From Certhia americana (Eukaryota; Chordata; Aves; Passeriformes; Certhiidae): a DNA stretch of 64,000 nt. Of this stretch, positions 36,401 to 50,124 are shown one piece after another (position 1 is the first letter of the stretch; each line of letters starts with the position of its first letter). The stretch lies in assembly GCA_018697195.1 (NCBI GenBank), contig CM031864.1, forward strand, positions 15,946,263-16,010,262, given 5' to 3'. The position numbers were made by a program, and so were the translations under genes. Below the pieces are notes generated by a model. That model was not told the DNA's origin and searched no databases. It worked only from the letters and a program-made list of their open reading frames with translations.

Positions 36401-38550
36401 AGAGAGGGAGCTAAACTTGGCAGCTAAAAGCCCTTAAGATTTTTCCAGTTTATCCCAGACCAAATTCACTTTTAGCTCCTATTGCTCTATGACTATCATC
36501 ATAATTCAATTGAAGACACGAGTTTGAAGATTAAGGGCCAGCAGGGGGTTCCTTCTTCACACCTCTGCCATGAAAGAAGAGAGCAAGTAGCACAAAGTCT
36601 TTAGTAATCAAAGAATTGCTAGATTTCCCTAAGTTTAAATTGATTCACCCTTGGCAAGCAAGTTGGCACTTTGATTTCTTTCTCCACAGTGTCCAAAAAG
36701 TAATTCTGTCCATCCTTGTGAAAAAAGGAAAATTTCACATGTGTTCCATTTATTGGGGTGGCAGAGACCAGATATTTATTTGTCCTAACATATGGATCAT
36801 CATATATAAGACCAGATTTTAAAACTGTTACTAACAACAAAAATTACTTTGTCCCTGAATGATACCACCAGGTCATGGATGGTAGTGTTATTAAATGAAA
36901 GGAAGAGGATCACTAACTGTTGTTTGCATCACAAACACACTTTTAAACTTACTGCTTCCATAGAGGATACTGTCTCTCTAGGCAGATGCATATCATTTGC
37001 TACAGCAGCTTACAAACAGAACTCAAAAGTCCTTCTCATTAAGAGTTAGCATTGAACTTGTTTTGTTACATTCACTAACCACTACAATCCTGAATTATCC
37101 CAAGCTTTTTTCCCCCAGTATACTTTGCAGACCTGCTTATCCCTAGACTTCTGTTTAATTATCCAAAAGTGCACAAGAAAGCGGAGAGTCCATTTTGAAC
37201 CCTGATGATGTCTCAGCAATTTCTCCTCCCAGCACATACTATTTTAACAGCACCAGATCACTGAAGTTAAAGTACACACAAGCAGCTGAATAGGATGCAA
37301 TTCTTATTCTTATGATGAATATCAGGGTCAGAGGTGAATGCCAGATAACACATAGCAGATGTGGAGGGAGTAGAAGGAATTCTGTTTACTTTGGGTGACC
37401 ACCTACGTTTCAAGGGGGGTGGGGGGAAGCTAAAACTGCAAGATAACAACTGTTTAAATGACAGCATTGTACATTATTTTACAGGACAAAGGTACATACT
37501 TGCATATTAGCACAAACTATTGTTGAAATGTAAGACACAGTGCGGCCCAAATTAATGCAATGTGATTCTTCATGAAACAAATAAATCTTTTGTTGAAAAC
37601 ACCTCATACCATATGATCACTTCAGCTGATATCGAAAAGTTCCATTTCTCTTTGTGTTGCCTTTATTTCTTTCCATTTCAGATTTTTTTTCAGACATTAG
37701 AAGCAATGCAGCCTTACAAAGGGGAAATGGAGAAAGTCTGATCTCAGCTTTAGAGTAGTTCTAGACAGCCACTGAAAAGACTGCAAAATGCAGACGACAG
37801 TACATTTACAATCTCATTATGAGACAAGAAAGTACTGCAAGCTGCTTGGGCTTAGATCATCAGTCCAGACTGTGCAGAAGGAACATGAAACTGCTCTGAA
37901 CAGACAGGAGGTGATTCTTACAAAGATGATGCATGGAGCTGGAGAGCTACAAAAGTTCTTCAAGTTGGTAAAACTACCAGCAGCCACATAGATGCTGAGC
38001 TTTTCACAGCCCATGGCAAGGGAAGAGGAAGCTTTCTCCTCAGTACCATCAGCTGTTAACTCCCAAGCAGCAAGGAGGCAGCTACTGTGAGAGACAGGTG
38101 AGAAGACTGATCACTTCGGTTATACCAACGGGTTTACTGTGCGATCAATGACCTTTGTTTCCCCTGCTCCCTCTTCTTCTCCCAAAGAAACCATGAAAGT
38201 CATTAGGCATCTTGATGTTTTCCATATGGATGTTTCTACAAGTTACAAGGTTGAAGCAGGCCAATTAGGAGAACTTAAAATCATCAGAAAAGGTTGAAAA
38301 AGGAGAAAAGGGGCAGGGAAAGCAGATTTTTAGTTGAGGAAAAAAAGACCCAAACAAAAAATCCCAACCAAAACCCCACCCTCAAACTAAACTACCCAGG
38401 GACAAGTTGCATTTTCCAACATTCTACAGGCATCCATTTCCTAGACTACTGAAAGCCTTGGTGAAGGCTGTTTCAATAAAGTCTCAGCAAAGAAATGGAT
38501 AGGTTAGGTTGAAAATCTTGCTCCAAATCATTACATAGAATTTTTAAAAT

Positions 38551-38577
38551 AGGCCTAGTAGTTACTAGGCCTAGTAT
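38551..38577. repeat. 14-bp perfect palindrome with a flanking direct repeat
   Basis: TACTAGGCCTAGTA at 38564-38577 is a perfect palindrome. Its right half-site AGGCCTAGTA also occurs at 38551-38560, so three TACTAGG-type arms lie within 27 bases. Confidence 0.9.
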
Positions 38578-38847
38578 ATTCATATAATATGATCCAGTCA
38601 GTTCTCAAAATGGAATAAATGTGATTGTCATTGTAATTTTAACTAGTACTTATAAAAAAACTAATAGAGACTAGTCAACTGTGGAAGAACAGATCTCAGA
38701 AACCAATTCAGTCCAAGGAGGGAAAAGCAACCCAAAGTAATCCCACCACACAGATGGCCACCAGTTAGCCTGCTAACTTTCTAAATTAGTTGTTGCATTT
38801 ATTTCTTTATGAGCTTTGGTCTGGATGTTGACTATTAAATCTTTTTC

Positions 38848-38869
38848 TTTTTTTCTTTTTTTTTTTTAA
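38848..38869 (+). repeat. T-rich run
   Basis: A near-continuous poly(T) interrupted by single C bases, followed by AATAG|GTGAAG. It resembles a polypyrimidine tract with AG, but no coding exon follows. Confidence 0.7.
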
Positions 38870-40034
38870 TAGGTGAAGTACACAGCAAGGAAGTAAGTTT
38901 GGCAAATGGCCTCTGAACTACTCTGAATTCTGAAGATACAGTAGTACAACATTTTTAAAGATACACACAGCCTCATTTAGAAGACAGATTGGAGTATGGA
39001 GGGCAATTTAAGTAGAAAATCCAATAGTTTTCAGTTTTAAGTCTTCTATACACTGTACACCTCTTCTCAGGTAACATTAAAGATAATTTTAAAAGATCCC
39101 AAGTCTTTAAAGCTGAAATGTATTTGCATCATGACACAGTCATTCTTTTTCAAAATCAAAACAATCTGCAGAAACAATTCTGCTACTGCTAAAGTTTGGT
39201 TGAAACAAATGAGCAAAATGGTAATTATTTCTCAGAAAGTGGAAGGGATGCATTCCCCACTCCTCCATGTTAACTTTTGGTCCACTGCCACAGTTCCATT
39301 TTGTCAACCAAAGGAATGCTGTGGGCACCATATAAAGGCATGTGTGGCAGCCTGAGGGTTAAAGTAAATTTTCCTTATCTTTGATAAATGGTTAATTCAT
39401 AATCATTATTACTAAATTCAATTGCTCAATAATTTAGATGTAACAAACGTGTGTAGGAATATATGCCAATGCACCTTTCTAGGAATCCCAAAATGCAGTA
39501 TTTCCTCCATGGTTTCACCATACATCCTCATGCTGAGTATGACAGTTTGAAACAGATGTAGGCTTTTTGAGCACTTCAACTCCCTCCCACCAATCTTGCT
39601 TTAGAGTGGGATTGTAGACAGTTACTGTGTCTCCAGACCTAGGAGGGATGAATGGGCTTGGCTAAAACAACTATTTTCTTAGTGTGTGTAATGCAAGCCT
39701 AATATTTTGTTTTAGATCTAACTTTTCCAGTTCTGTAGTGCAAGTATCACCACTTAAGCAATCATGGGGAACTAATTTGCAGTCAGTTTGACTGGCACTG
39801 AGTGCTAGTAGGTCTGCTTAAAAGTTGTCTGGAATGGCTTTAAAACAGACCATATCTAACTTAACATTTGTATAAATAGTGAGAAGTGCACCCACTACTA
39901 CCATGCAAATAAAGATTCACAAAGTGAGGCCACTCCAACAAACTGCCATTCTCTCTCTATTACCATCACCTATTACAAACCCAGTCCATTTTATGTGGTG
40001 ACAGGCACAAACATCTTTTGACAAATGTTTCTTT

Positions 40035-40059
40035 AAAAAAAAAAAAAAAAAAAAAAAAA
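40035..40059 (+). repeat. poly(A) run, 25 bases
   Basis: An uninterrupted A25, then C and A6. The nearest upstream AATAAA is over 100 bases away and no gene-like body precedes it, so there is no case for a processed pseudogene. Confidence 0.95.
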
Positions 40060-40186
40060 CAAAAAATTAATTCCTTTTACCTTCCTTGAGTAGATACAGG
40101 AAACAGAACTTCTCCCCTTCTCCGTTCCCACTGACATTTCTAAATTGGCTGGCACAAGAAAGCACCGCAAAACACCTCCGCAGTTC

Positions 40187-40240
40187 ACTCACTGGAGTTG
40201 AAAGTCTTCCACTGACTTCAAAGGTGTTTGGATCGGGCCC
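40187..40240 (+). repeat. possible end of an ancient palindromic short interspersed repeat
   Basis: CACTGACTTCAAAGGTGTTTGGATCGGGCCC matches in outline the amniote repeat end CCATTGACTTCAATGGG..GGATCAGGCCC that I know from turtle, crocodile and bird sequence. Only about 50 bases, diverged. Confidence 0.4.
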
Positions 40241-43200
40241 AAAGTCAGCATCCTAACATGTGAGCACAGACTACCAAGCCACAGCACTAGCTGGAATCTG
40301 TGCTATTTATATGCTATTGCTGAAGCAGTGCAGGAAGCTTAAATACAGAACTTCAGGGATCTAAAAGCTTGTGCTCCTTCTTTTTGCTGTTAGTTTGCAA
40401 AACATTTTGTGAAGTGTCACCAATACTTGTGCTGCTATAGGTCAATTTACAATCTTCTTATCTGAACCACAAAATGCAGGTTATCACAGACCAACTTTGC
40501 TTTTGACATCCTATGCGCACAAGTTTTCTGTTCCCTCCCTGACCAGAAATTTCTTTGTCTTCATGCGTCTCTATAAAACCCTGAGATGTCATCATTTTAG
40601 TTAGAATATGAACCTTCTGGAGCAGAAACCTTGCCTTTACTTGTTAGTAACTCACTTGGTACACTTTTGACATTACATAATATGAAAGAATTTGAACAAT
40701 TGTAAGTGGGAAAAGCCTCTGTGCTATTTTTCCACCACAGTCTTTAATCTTACTCAAGAGCACTTGCATGGCAAGAGACTCCAGGCAAACACATGCAAAC
40801 TACCTACCTGTAAGTTTGCAAAGTATCTCAAGCCAGAGAGGGAACTGAATCTGACCTTCTGTATACTCAAGGCAAGTGAATCCTTTAAACCAGTTCAGGT
40901 AAAATATTCACAGTGTCCCTTTCAAAGACCTGCACTAGCACCTGAATCAACACCATCCTATTTGTGTGTCTTTCACACCATTCTAAACTACAACTGCTTC
41001 AAACCACAGCCACAGTGGACCTAAGAGATGCTAGGATGTCTCAGCTCCTAAAGCTAGGAAGAGTTAAAGAACAAGATATCTCATAGGTCTTTCTCAACAT
41101 GTCATACAAGCTACCCTTTGGCAATCAACTGCTCTGACGTACGGTGGTGTTTAACTGTCTCTAATTTTCTTGCTCTCTAATTGAGTTTGTAAACTCTGCT
41201 TATAAGAACATTGTAGAACTGAAATAAAACTAATGGAAGAGTTCCATAATCTCAACAGTCTGGTGCTGCATGGGGCATCACACAGTGCTGAAGGTAAGCA
41301 AACTGGAAGAGAAAATGTGCAAATTCCTCTTGCCTTTTGCAGCCAAGCAAAAAACTTCTGGTAAGCAATCAAATTATTTTAAGCAACAAAAGTGCAATGG
41401 AACATCACAACTCATCTCTTCTTCTCAAAAGATAAAGCTTTCTTTTGTCTCTAATTAAAAAGATTAATAAAGTAAGAGAACACATCAGGTTTGCATCAAT
41501 CATTGTCCATGTGGTTCTTATTACTGTAATTAAAAGTTATCTCTTCAAAACTGTTGAATGAAAGTGTCATGATCTACAATTGAAAACACATTGAAGGGAG
41601 TTATCCACCTTATTTGACTAGTTTAAGACAGTCAAATTTAAGAACACTGTGAAGGTAATATTCAAAAAAGTTCTTAAAGGTAATTTGTTAGTAAAAAAGT
41701 GTCCTATGAACCCTCTGTTGAAGAATGTGAATAGTGCTAAGGCCTTTGTTAAAAAAAAAAATTCATTGAAAGAATGAAGTTTTTTTCTAAAAGAAGTTAT
41801 TTAAAACTTAGACACTGAAATTCACATTTTTATCTTCAGGGCTCGTTAGGTCCCATATATATTAGGAGTGCTCATTTCCCCTAGGGTTGAATCTTTTAAT
41901 GTGTTTAGATTTTCACACTGAATGGGCCAAATTTCAAATAATCCTGAACAAAACTGATTCCTTTGATGGTATGTCACCCCATATTTCACATAAAATAATG
42001 CTTGATTTTGCCATCCAGCTTGCACAATATATGGGATTTGGAAAATGGGTGATCTAAACTGAGATTTTTTTGCATATGCAGGACTGTAAACTTGCAAATC
42101 TGTGAAACAAATGCATGCAAATAGAATGTATAATTTAATTACAGTACCTTTCATTCAGATATTAGTGTACCACAGTTTTAATATCAAGCTAATTACATCA
42201 AAGCTAGTAGCATGCTTAAACCCAATGCTTTTTAAAGCTTTCTTTGTGTAATGTAACTTAAAAGATTTTTTTCCCCACTCTTCTTTATCTTCACTGAATG
42301 CAAGATTTACATTTTGGCATAGCAGACAGTGACCTCATGGAGTTCTTTTCAAAACTCTTCAGGGTGTAAAACTACTCACTGCCTTTGAGAAAGGCTTACT
42401 GGAAACCATTAAAAATTATTTAATGGACAGAAAGGTATCTCCTGTAACATAAAGAAGAAACCTTTTATTTAATAAATCACAGGAAAACACCAAAGTGTGT
42501 TAAAGAAAGACTTGTTTGGATGTTATTGTGAAAGAGAAGAAAAAAACATTTTCCTGCCATCTTTATTTACATTTTAACTCAGCTACCCATTTCCTTCTGC
42601 AGCTTGTGAAATCCAGTAGTCTCTTGCATCTTCTCTCCAGTTACCAACAGACCCATGCTCATTGGACTTTTATGACAGTGCATTTACATGACAAGAGAAG
42701 AACAGTCAGTCTCTAAAGGCTATTTAGAAAACTAAGAGAGACTGCAATTTGCCCAACAATTCTCAGCTATAAAAACCAACTTTAATTTAAATTTTTGCTC
42801 AGATGGAATTATCCAACTCTAGGGGAAAAAAAATAACAAGGAACACAAAATGAGAGAAGTGCAGACATTTTAAGCAAGACTATGTGGGAGGAAAGTGGCA
42901 TAACATATTCACTGTGTGTCTCTAAAATTTCCTATAGAAAAATTACCCTGTATCAAAGAAAGTGTGGAGAAAAAAGAACAGTGATGCTGAATATGACAAA
43001 AAGCTTGTTTATGTTTAATATATAGGAAAAATTGTTCAAGGACAGTTAAATGTGACCCATTTAATACACAAGGTCTCACATACCCATGGTTCTCTGCTGA
43101 GTAAGTGCTGATCATGCAAATTAAGGCTGCCTGGGGAAACACAGTGCTTTTCAGTTGCAGTTTGAATTTTCCAAGTTCTAAAAAAACTTTTAGAGATGTG

Positions 43201-44800
43201 GATACATGTTACTGGGTCACTAGGGCTACTTCCATTTCTTCAGTTGTTGGCTCATTTTGAAAATTCATTTTGTCTGAGATTCTTGAGTCTTCTGGCACAC
43301 AAATCCATTTTCAGTAATATAAAATCTAATTATTGCTACTAGCTGTGTAATTTAAAGTGTGGATAGGCAAGTCAATATGAAAAGGTGTCCCAAGACAAAT
43401 ATTTGAGCTTCGAGAGAAAAGAGGAATAAAAATCTAGTGGTCATTGTGACTCTAATTAACTCAAAAGTTCAGCAGAGTCTAGGAGTCATCAAAGTTAGAG
43501 TAGAACATGCCCCCAGCATTCACTGCATTCAAGAGTGATACCTTCTGGACTGCCTTACACTTATTGGCTTAGATTCTTTCCAAGATCTTAATATGCTTAC
43601 AAATCCCACTAGCCATAGTTTGGGTTCATTATGTCTGAGCAAATGCAAGGAAATCCAAACTACACACCACCTCTGAAACTGGCATCAAACACCCAATCAA
43701 AATTTTACAAGGTAGGTAAGGATCAGTGTATGAAGTGAAAGGGCTAAGAAAAACATACAAGTTAGAAACCAGCATTGTCCACTTAACAAGGATACAATGT
43801 GCCCACCGTGAATACAAAAACCCACAAAGGCAGACAATCCTTTTTCATAATTTTACTATAGTTATATAAATTTTATCCTTGAAGGAAATAATGCTCCAAA
43901 ATAAGTTGCCCTAATCCCCATTCCCCAAACATTTCTCTAAAAGATTAAACTGTTTTTCCTACTGCTATTTTTAGTAATTAAACACTCCATGGTCCAGGGC
44001 CCCAAAGAAAACATCACTCTGGGTTCTGGATGTGTTCCATGATATCTTGAAACAATCTTAAAAAAATGTATGCAGCCAGTGTTGTGATCCCTACTGGATC
44101 TGCAGGGACCCATTAGGATCATCAAGGGAAGCATGTGGTTGTGACAATGCGAGCAATTTAGCATTACTCACTGGAGCTGAAGCACAACACAGTGTGAAGC
44201 TGCTATTGTTCTCCTTGGTTTCTGAAGACACTCAAGTTCAAACCTACTCACAGCCTAATACACACTGAAATCAAAACCAGAGCCTGAAACGTCTCAAGGG
44301 AAAAAAAAAATAACAGGGGACTGAAGCTGGGGGTTTCCCCTCCATTTCCCCCCCAAAAAAATGACCATGAAACATTAAAGATTGCTAGAAGCCATTTCAT
44401 TACAAATCTCTTTTGAACTGTTTGTGTAACTGAAAAAATGAATTATCTTAAATTATCTTTGTGTTTACAAAAATAAGAGCTGCTGTATACTAACAGAAAA
44501 GCACATGAATGCCTGCTTCTATAGCTCACTTAGTATGACCTCCTTCCTTTTGCAGAAACAAATCTACTTACAAGGTAATTGTTGCAAAACACTTTCAAAT
44601 GACTGTCCGGAAAACTACCTCAGCTCTTAATGCCAAAGCAGGGGCACAGTCAGTGAATGCAATGGAGTTCAGGCTACGCCCTAGAACAGTTAACACGATG
44701 AGACATAAAACTTTCTTCCCAAAATGTCATTTCATTAGTTACCAAGTGAAAAGGCAATGTGAGTGCTTGAGGACCTCAGGATAGACTAACTGCATGTGCA

Positions 44801-44818
44801 TGTATATATATATATATA
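44801..44818 (+). repeat. short (TA)n tract
   Basis: A run of alternating T and A of about 18 bases, preceded by TGCATGTGCATG alternating purine-pyrimidine sequence. Confidence 0.9.
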
Positions 44819-45210
44819 CCTGGTACTTTTGTGCAAGTAAACACAGGTATTGTCAGAAGAAGGATACTCTACTACACAGGGCACTAAGACAGTCCCTGCT
44901 AGCGATAGTCTCTTTATGTTTGTGTACTTATAAAAATGGTCCAAGGTACAAATAATTCAGAGTGACAAACTCAAAATAAAAAAAAGAAGATCAAAACCAC
45001 TAAGAGACAGTACACTTAAACCCCCACTTATTAGTATTAACAGTTATGGTGTGAGAACGACATAAAGTCAACCTTGGTTAATCATGTTTTTAAGCCACAG
45101 AGACAAAGTGGGTTTCCTACAGACACTCTAAAAAACTGCACTGTGGAAGCATTTACAGGGTACAACTTTCCAAATGCACAGTGAGGTTTTACTGCCATCT
45201 CAGACCTACC

Positions 45211-45297
45211 GGGCTAAATCCTGAGCCACTGAAATCAACACAGTTCCACTTAGTCTAGCCACACTACACCAATTGACATCATCTAAGGATCTTGCCC
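45211..45297. repeat. degraded palindromic MITE-like element
   Basis: The ends form a terminal inverted repeat: GGGCTAAATCCTGAG on the left against the reverse complement of the right end, GGGCAAGATCCTTAG, agreeing at 12 of 15 positions. The interior CCACTGAAATCAACACAGTTCCAC resembles the 'CCATTGAAGTCAATGGAGTT' centre of an ancient amniote palindromic repeat of about 85 bases. The length here (87 bases) fits. The class (non-autonomous DNA transposon) is inferred from structure only. Confidence 0.5.
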
Positions 45298-45844
45298 AAA
45301 AAGTGTAATGGGACTCCTGTGGCCTTAGCTGTCACTGAACAATCTGATACTATATAACATAATCTGACAAACCCAAGATATTTGAAATTAAGACTTCTGC
45401 TTTCCCCATATTTCACCCACTTGTGTTTAAGTGTATTGCTACAGAGGCCTTGATATTACACAGTCAGTGCACCAAAACAGAGCTACAAGAAAAATACTAC
45501 TGACTTCAGCATGACTTGTATTTATTTCAGTGAGATCTTATTTAAGCAAAGAGTGAGTCTGGGCTAGGTTGAGTGACCACTGTGATATTAAAATGCAATA
45601 GTTTTTTCACAGACTGGTTTCAGATGTTACTGTCCTCTGTTATGGCCCTGGAGTAGGTGCTGAGCTTTGTTCCATTGGGATTTCAAATGTAAACATTTAG
45701 ATCTGGAAACCAACTTCCTCTTATACTGTAAATGATGCTCCAAAATTCAGAACCAGAATGTTGTTCTTGGCTGGCCAAAGTCAAATAGAGGGATAATCTA
45801 CAATTATAGTAATTTTGAAAGAATCTAACTATACAAGCACATTT

Positions 45845-45927
45845 TATCAGCTGGCACAAAACTAATACTGCTGCATTTACTTCAGTGAGCCTAAAAATCT
45901 CACCTGAGTTGAAGGATTGATCCTTAC
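45845..45927. repeat. second probable copy of the palindromic short repeat
   Basis: TCAGCTGGCACAAAACTAAT, then TTTACTTCAGTGAGCC, then CACCTGAGTTGAAGGATTGATCC follow the order of the same ancient palindromic element (CAGCTGGTGTAAAT, TTGACTTCAATGG, ACACCAGCTGAGGATC). More diverged than the copy 550 bases upstream. Confidence 0.4.
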
Positions 45928-47679
45928 ATATCTACAATCTCTGTTAAATTACTTGGTATCAATGACATGAAGTACTAGGCTCTGGCTGAAATTTCATGAA
46001 AGATGGATTAAAGGCCACTGGACAGAGACCATAGGGCAAAAACATATTTCAGAAAAGAAAATTTCATGTTTCAAGTTCTGTCCACAATGAAAGGTGACCT
46101 TTGATATCATTCTTGCCTTGCTCTTCGTATAAACTCCTTTTGCTTTCAGCACAACTCAAACACAGATGAGCACTGTCTTAATTTGTTCCTTAGCATCCCC
46201 ATTTCAACATTCCAGGCTCAACCATCATTTACCCCAGCAGTCCCCTACTGTGCATCTGTCCCTCAAATCTTAAATACCTGTCCTCCCAAACTGTTTTGAG
46301 GCCACATCCAAATGAGTTTTGTGCATGTAAATTCTATTATCTACAAGTATAAATGACAGAATCTACTGCCTATGCATGCAAATGTTTGCTATCTAGATCA
46401 ACCAGTGTGCCATTGTGTATTAAGGGGCAAAGGTTTTTTTACAGATAGAGAAGCCTATTAAGTGTACATTTGAAACTGTGACCCTAAAATTATGCACAAG
46501 AAAAAGAAGCACCCCTGCCTGTAAAAAGTAGGTATTTCCAACAAGTATAATTTTTATGCAGCTTAAATCTCTGGATAACCTTCAGAGGTTGAGTTACCCT
46601 TGCTTACAGCTCTTCAGGATTCACCTGGCCTTTGGTAATACTACAGTGTATGGGCAATCTGTCCAGTTAAAGTTTTCAGACAAAGAAACACCATCCCACT
46701 CATACAGATTATCTGCAGCATTAGAAAGATTTCAAGGCATAAAAACACACAAGGAAGTTTAACAACTTGTTCACCAGGAAGATACTGTGATGGGTAAGAG
46801 AGAACTTGAAAAGCCAGATGGCATTCCTGGTTTGTGGTTGTTTTCATTTTTAACTAAGGCATGTTTTCTTCTAAATGCTGCAAATGGCATAATTTTCATG
46901 TCTATTCAGCCACAGCCAGGTAAAACTAGATGACAGACCTCCTTTTATTTTTTCTTCTTTTTTAAATCCAGGAACATAAATTCTAGGACTGAGTACTTCT
47001 AACATACCAAGTTTTGCTTTAGGCCAATTTACCAACTATCATAATCCCCTCATGAAGAGGTCTGAAAATGTAACATCTTATTTACCCTTCATTAAGGAAG
47101 CACATGGTTCATCCTCTAGAACGTGTTTATGAGATCAGGGTTTGGGCTCCACCAACGTAGTTCTGTTGCCAAGCTGTGCTGAAGAACTGAATTCAGTTCA
47201 GCCTTCATCTGTGTTATCCACACATTTATACACACCATTATACAGACTCCAGTTACCACTCAGTGTATGAATCAATCTCTTAGCAATTTATGATTTATGC
47301 AGCTTACTAGAAGAGAAGTAGGCCATGCCAGCCTTGAAAGCACTTTAGCTTAGTTGTTTTTACTCATGAAGGACATGTTGTCCTGTAATTATTCTGTCAT
47401 TTCTTAAAAGGTGAAATCCTTAACAGGTTCATGCTTTCTGTGCTGCTATGTGTATGAGTAAGTTGATGCCTGAGCACGTTTTACCAAGTAGGAATCATCA
47501 TTCCAAATTACTTTACAAGGAGCTACATAGAGCTGGACAGCTTAAAATGTGTTAAATATCCTTAGAGTTTATATGGATGGTTGCAGGGGGAGCAGGGGCG
47601 GAGCAGAATAAGGGGGAGTCAAGGAAGTCGTTAATATGTTCCAATTACTGCCCTGATTCACAAAATACACAACTGCATA

Positions 47680-47870
47680 AAAGTGTCACTTTCTGTTCTG
47701 ATCCTGTCGGTAACGTAACATAACGCTGTGTTTTCCTGTATCATTTAGTTCGGGCAGTATCAGCAAAATGTGCAAATTTAAACAATTATGCAAATTTGCA
47801 AGTAATGTGCTCAGAGAAAGACTGAAAGGAGATTCTGACATTAATCAAAGATTGCAGGTTCTGCTTGCAA
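47680..47870. promoter_or_regulatory. possible octamer/AT-motif cluster (candidate enhancer)
   Basis: An exact POU octamer ATGCAAAT lies at 47788-47795, overlapping the perfect 12-bp palindrome TGCAAATTTGCA at 47789-47800, with another TGCAAATTT 20 bases upstream. Unusually for this window several CpGs occur just upstream (CGGTAACG, AACGCTG, TTCGGG near 47707-47755). This is a motif observation only; function is not shown. Confidence 0.25.
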
Positions 47871-50100
47871 GAGTGCTGTAAAATATGGGCTAACCTTAAA
47901 GCTACTGGCTAAAAGACAAAGGTTTTTCCTGCCTCAAAATAACTGTATTTTTAGTTTATTTGGAAAAGAAGCACCAAGAATACTAACTTCCCTTTTCCAC
48001 ACATAAATCTGACATTCAGCTTCAAGAAACAGCACTAAGACGTTGTAATACCTCCCCTTCCTTAGGTATGTCAGAACATTTGGAATATTTTAATAAACTT
48101 CTAGAATGATGTATGAATTCCATGAATCATGGGAGCACTACAACAGATTCTCCTAAGAAGTCCTGTACTGCCTAACTAAATGCTTATTAGATATACTGGC
48201 ATTATGAAGCTCATGAAGTGTGTAAACACAGCATACTGCACTGTTTGTAGTGGAAAAAAGGTCAAACTAGACCTCAAATGAAAACGGGGAAATCCAGATT
48301 CTTCTGATACTTCCTAGTATCAGAACAGGCTACAGGCTAGTTGGGGTCTCTTTTAAAAGGAGATTGGAGAGAAAGCAAGGCTGGGATCAGGACTCTTCAG
48401 GCTTCAGAGTAAAATTTCAGATCTCTATTTGTTGGAAACTGCTTGTGTGCTACTCAGCCCTTACTGTTAACCTGGGAATGATGCATAAATCGGCCAGAGA
48501 AAAAATCATGTTCAGTTTGACCATGGAAAGGAAATGCCATATCTCTCATGAGAAAGAATGATCTTGAAAGACATCTATCCTGCTCGCCCGACTACTGGGG
48601 CTCAGGCAATATCCAGACTCTTAAGATTATTATCTGAACTGCTCTCTGGACCTCTGCTTCCGCACTGTCAGCTGCAATACATGAGGGCAGTTTACAACAG
48701 AGTGTTAGTTATTCACTTCGAATTTCCCAGCTTTAGTTGGTTTAAATGAGATCCTTAATGTCATTTAAACATAGTGGGTTTGTGTTATATTTTAATTTTG
48801 AAAGGATTATCAAGAAAATCTACTCTTTCCGTTAACTTTCTTTGAAAAACGCTTAGGAGTTTTAGAAAGGATCTCCAAATATCCTCACCGTGCCTGATAA
48901 GTTATCCAGAATGAAACATATATTACAGACAAAAATTAAGAAAATGCAGAGGCAAAATATAAAATTCTCAATCTGAAATTACAAATAGTGTGTTACTTGG
49001 AAATGAAACAAGAGCAAACATTTTAAATCATACTGAAATTTTCTTTGTGTTGGTATTTGGCTCTGTATAGCTTTATAGATAAAATGAGAAATTTATTTTT
49101 CTTTTAATGGGGCTAACAATTACACACCACTCAAAAGAATCTGATTGCTATTAGCTGACTACAGCACTTGCAAGGAAAAAAAAAAGTCCCCTTGCCTTAC
49201 AGAAATGTTACCAGTAAGATCCACCTAAGAAAGACTTTGGAGAACTGCTAATGAGCCTTCTTTAGCAACTCCTTCCTAAAATACCACATTTTGTAATCCT
49301 GAGCTGCAACTACTTTTCCTGGTATTTCACGTGGAATTCACTGTGAAAACTAAACAGAGATAGGATGCAACAAAAACCTCACTTGTAAATATGGTTCCTC
49401 AAACATAAAAATCTGGCAAAGCTCAAAGAGCAGAGCAGGAGGTAAGACAGATTTCATATGCTGCTGTCTTTAGTACTTTTAATGTACATTGGATAATTAT
49501 GTACTTCATGTCTTCCAAACTGAGCTACTTTGGTTTAAACATATTTGTAGAGTATCTGGCTATGTGTCTCTCCTAATTTCGCATAGTATTCTCTGGTCTA
49601 AAGCAAGCAGTTCCAAATTAAATAAACGAGCATACCTACTGCACAAAGCAACCGACTACATTCCAGTGAAGCCCCTTTGAAAGCTATGTCAAATCTCTGC
49701 TGACTCAGGAAGGAAAGTACCTCATTCCCTTTGCATTAGTCACCCTGCTAGAGATTAATCCTAACAAGCTTTTTTACAGGCTTGGCTGGCACACCCAGGA
49801 TTTGCATAACATACCTGTGACTTCTCAATATTTAGCCCAAAATGCATCGTTCAAATGCAGATAGATATCAGCTTTTCCAGAAAACATGAACTACGCCATT
49901 ACTGCAGGAGCTTATCGAGCCTAGAGTGAGGCCGGCCACAGGGTGCTTCAGCAGCTTTGGTAAGCAGCCATCACACAGCTAAGTACTGTAAAATCAGCAT
50001 GGGCAACACTCACACAAACACCCGTGTAAACGACACATCTCACAAAAGGTCACAGCATTAAAGAACAACAGTGTTCTCTTTTTCTTTATTTCATTATCCT

Positions 50101-50124
50101 CATTATCTCCCTCATTATCTCCCT
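50101..50124 (+). repeat. 12-bp tandem duplication
   Basis: CATTATCTCCCT is present twice, perfectly, with a degenerate partial copy just upstream. Confidence 0.85.

Noticed and set aside
40035..40059. Poly(A) run as the tail of a processed pseudogene
   Set aside because: No polyadenylation signal at the usual distance, no gene-like body upstream and no visible target-site duplication.
40692..41024. 110-codon plus-strand ORF with many Cys residues
   Set aside because: Cys spacing fits no known zinc-binding or disulfide pattern, and no splice or start evidence was seen.
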